Assembly: GCA_004554395.1 (NCBI GenBank)
Contig: SFMP01000004.1
Span: forward strand, 1 to 7,624
Origin: Myxococcales bacterium
GTDB lineage: Bacteria; Myxococcota_A; Bradymonadia; UBA4248
Direction of reading: 5' to 3'
DNA length: 7,624 nt
A program made the position numbers and the translations under genes. How positions within the stretch are numbered: the stretch's first letter is position 1; every line of letters begins with the position of its first letter. The notes under the pieces are model-generated. The model saw only the letters and a program-made list of their open reading frames with translations. It searched no databases and was not told the DNA's origin. Positions 6,766 to 7,624 of this stretch are shown here, one piece after another.

Positions 6766-6800
6766 AAAAAAGGCGCGGCAACCACCACGGTCGCCACGCC
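6766..6800 (-). terminator. Strong intrinsic terminator/attenuator in the DUF368 leader
   Basis: Read on the minus strand, GGCGTGGCGACC (6800-6789), loop GTGGT (6788-6784) and GGTTGCCGCGCC (6783-6772) form a 12-bp stem with two G-U wobbles, followed directly by TTTTTT (6771-6766). This is a textbook rho-independent terminator. It could end transcripts of the upstream Cys-rich gene (stop at 6887). But only 15 nt separate the T-run from the DUF368 ATG, leaving little room for a separate promoter, so it may act as an attenuator for DUF368. After the T-run, GCGGT can pair weakly with GCCGC of the 3' arm, giving a possible alternative fold. Confidence 0.8.
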
Positions 6801-6828
6801 CTCTATCTCGCACGCTTCACCCACCACG

Positions 6829-6864
6829 CGCAACGCCTTTCTCGCGAATTAAAGCGGCGTTGCG
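6829..6864 (-). repeat. 9-bp perfect inverted repeat in the leader region
   Basis: CGCAACGCC (6829-6837) and GGCGTTGCG (6856-6864) are exact reverse complements around an 18-nt loop, which itself contains TTT and AAA that can pair with a small bulge. No T-run follows on either strand. The repeat sits between the upstream Cys-rich gene stop and the intrinsic terminator, and its right arm runs into the G-rich tract. Confidence 0.55.
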
Positions 6865-6886
6865 GGGGAGGGGAAGGGGGATGGGG
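6864..6886 (+). other. G-quadruplex motif next to the Cys-rich gene stop codon
   Basis: Four plus-strand G runs occur in 23 bases: 6864-6868 (5), 6870-6873 (4), 6876-6880 (5) and 6883-6886 (4), with loops of 1, 2 and 2 bases. This satisfies the usual G-quadruplex pattern with short loops. The last run abuts the TAA (minus strand, 6889-6887) of the Cys-rich gene. For that gene the G-rich strand is the template and the mRNA is C-rich. Confidence 0.65.
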
Positions 6887-7624
6887 TTATTTGGAGTCGG
6901 TACAAGTATACTCTGGATTACCGCTATCAAGATTACAAAACTGCCCATTTTGACAGCCTTCGACTGCAACACAATTGGAGCAATTCGTTGCGTTCCAGTT
7001 TTTCTTAAAAACTCCTCTACCCCAGCCATTACCTTCTCGCAGACAAAGTACCGTCTCGCCATTTGTGCATTCCGTGTAACTTTTTTTGCAGGTTCCCTTG
7101 CAGGTTCCTGCTTTACATGAAGAATCGAAGTACTCAGATGGGTATTGATCAGAGCAATTTGAATGACTATTGCCACAATCATCTGGGGAATCCGCCTTAC
7201 ATTCATCATGCGCTGTTTGGTTTTCACCTTGATTAGAATTATGCGGATGATAATTAGATACACACCGAGTTATCTTACAGTATCCGTTCACACAAGAGAC
7301 TGCATCGGGAGCATCTGAAATGTTTTCAATCTTCGTACAATCCGTTGCAGATGTGCCACATCTTGTCTTGGTTGGAACACACGAGTCATGATTCTCAGAC
7401 AGTGTATAGCCTTCGCTGCATGTGGTATATACACAAGTATTAGTGTCTGTATCGCAAAAACCTGAGCCGTTTGTATTGCAGTGAGATTTACTCGTGCACT
7501 TGACGCATTTGCCCTTATTCGCTTCGCAATACGGAGTATCATTCTCACACTTTCCGTCATAACCACAATTCTCAGCTGTATTTTTCACACATATACCATT
7601 CTTCTTATCCTCATGATAGCCGGT
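6887..7624 (-). CDS. Cysteine-rich repeat protein of unknown function (5'-truncated), C-terminal part
   Basis: The frame is open from the right edge of the window to the TAA at 6889-6887, giving 245 visible residues; the in-frame GTG at 7588 is not a likely start because coding-like sequence (TGYHEDKKNGIC) precedes it. There are 29 Cys, about 12%, with many Asn, Thr, Ser, Asp and Gly and almost no hydrophobic stretches. This indicates a disulfide-rich extracytoplasmic protein. Three related units begin near residues 2, 72 and 124: Gly/Asn-Tyr-His/Thr, a polar stretch, Cys, then Cys-Gly. They are loosely EGF-like in Cys spacing. The C-terminus is short and charged (CTDSK), with no visible anchor. 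Base composition is more AT-rich than the DUF368 gene. It points toward DUF368 on the same strand, separated by a terminator. The function is unrecognised, and a relation to the Cys-rich protein at the left edge is one of style, not of clear homology. Confidence 0.8.
   Translation of the reverse strand, partial: TGYHEDKKNGICVKNTAENCGYDGKCENDTPYCEANKGKCVKCTSKSHCNTNGSGFCDTDTNTCVYTTCSEGYTLSENHDSCVPTKTRCGTSATDCTKIENISDAPDAVSCVNGYCKITRCVSNYHPHNSNQGENQTAHDECKADSPDDCGNSHSNCSDQYPSEYFDSSCKAGTCKGTCKKSYTECTNGETVLCLREGNGWGRGVFKKNWNATNCSNCVAVEGCQNGQFCNLDSGNPEYTCTDSK
7050..7624 (-). repeat. About three diverged Cys-rich units in the right-edge protein
   Basis: Unit starts are GYHEDKKNGICV (residue 2), GYTLSENHDSCV (residue 72) and NYHPHN...DEC (residue 124). 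Each is followed by a Cys-Gly (ENCG, TRCG, DDCG) and then another Cys. The first two are 70 residues apart, the third about 52 further on. The copies are diverged, so the repeat is visible in protein and not in DNA. Confidence 0.5.

Noticed and set aside
5771..6781. 336-codon minus-strand open frame overlapping the DUF368 gene in another frame
   Set aside because: It starts with TTG inside the terminator stem, is rich in Arg/Gly/Cys with no domain, and the overlapping frame has clear DUF368 signatures.
7586..7588. GTG as start of the right-edge Cys-rich gene
   Set aside because: Upstream in-frame sequence continues the repeat pattern (GYHEDKKNGIC) to the window edge.
1..7624. tRNA, rRNA, CRISPR array, insertion sequence, attachment site or phage genes
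   Set aside because: I found no cloverleaf, no regularly spaced direct repeats, no transposase or integrase motifs and no terminal inverted repeats when reading both strands by eye.

Overview
The window holds two inward-facing, edge-truncated cysteine-rich protein genes around a housekeeping core. I infer a Gram-negative bacterium with large secreted Cys-rich proteins, most like the Myxococcota/Bradymonadales (deltaproteobacterial) group. The basis is the Cys-rich module style (Asp-Gly-Cys-Glu and His-Cys-Gly-x-Cys patterns), a lipobox protein, and a moderate-GC core with many TCG/CGA/GTC codons. The taxonomic call is an inference, not a proof.

Layout, left to right. (1) 1-983, +: 3' part of a Cys-rich, apparently secreted protein, noticeably more AT-rich than the core. 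(2) 984-1043: short convergent gap with an 11-bp inverted repeat. (3) 1044-2774, -: carboxyltransferase subunit of a biotin-dependent acyl-CoA (de)carboxylase, closest by motif to the alpha subunit of glutaconyl-CoA decarboxylase. (4) 2832-5057, -: NAD+-dependent DNA ligase LigA with a roughly 65-residue N-terminal extension and several unusual residues in its nucleotidyltransferase motifs. It lies 57 bp upstream of the carboxyltransferase gene on the same strand, so the two may be co-transcribed. (5) 5058-5309: divergent promoter region. (6) 5310-5747, +: small Cys-containing lipoprotein whose 3' end is antisense to the next gene and is probably frameshifted. (7) 5626-6750, -: DUF368-family polytopic membrane protein, a family linked to polyprenyl-phosphate (C55-P) recycling. 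(8) 6751-6886: leader region with a strong minus-strand intrinsic terminator or attenuator, a second hairpin and a G-quadruplex motif. (9) 6887-7624, -: C-terminal part of a second Cys-rich protein with about three repeats.

The core genes do not form one obvious pathway: DNA replication/repair, acyl-CoA metabolism and envelope lipid-carrier recycling. I see no tRNA, rRNA, CRISPR array, insertion sequence, phage gene or toxin-antitoxin pair, and no clear new multi-gene system. The best leads are the divergent ligase, the terminator sitting 15 nt upstream of the DUF368 start codon with the G-quadruplex beside it, the DUF368 loop insertion, and the broken-looking lipoprotein 3' end.
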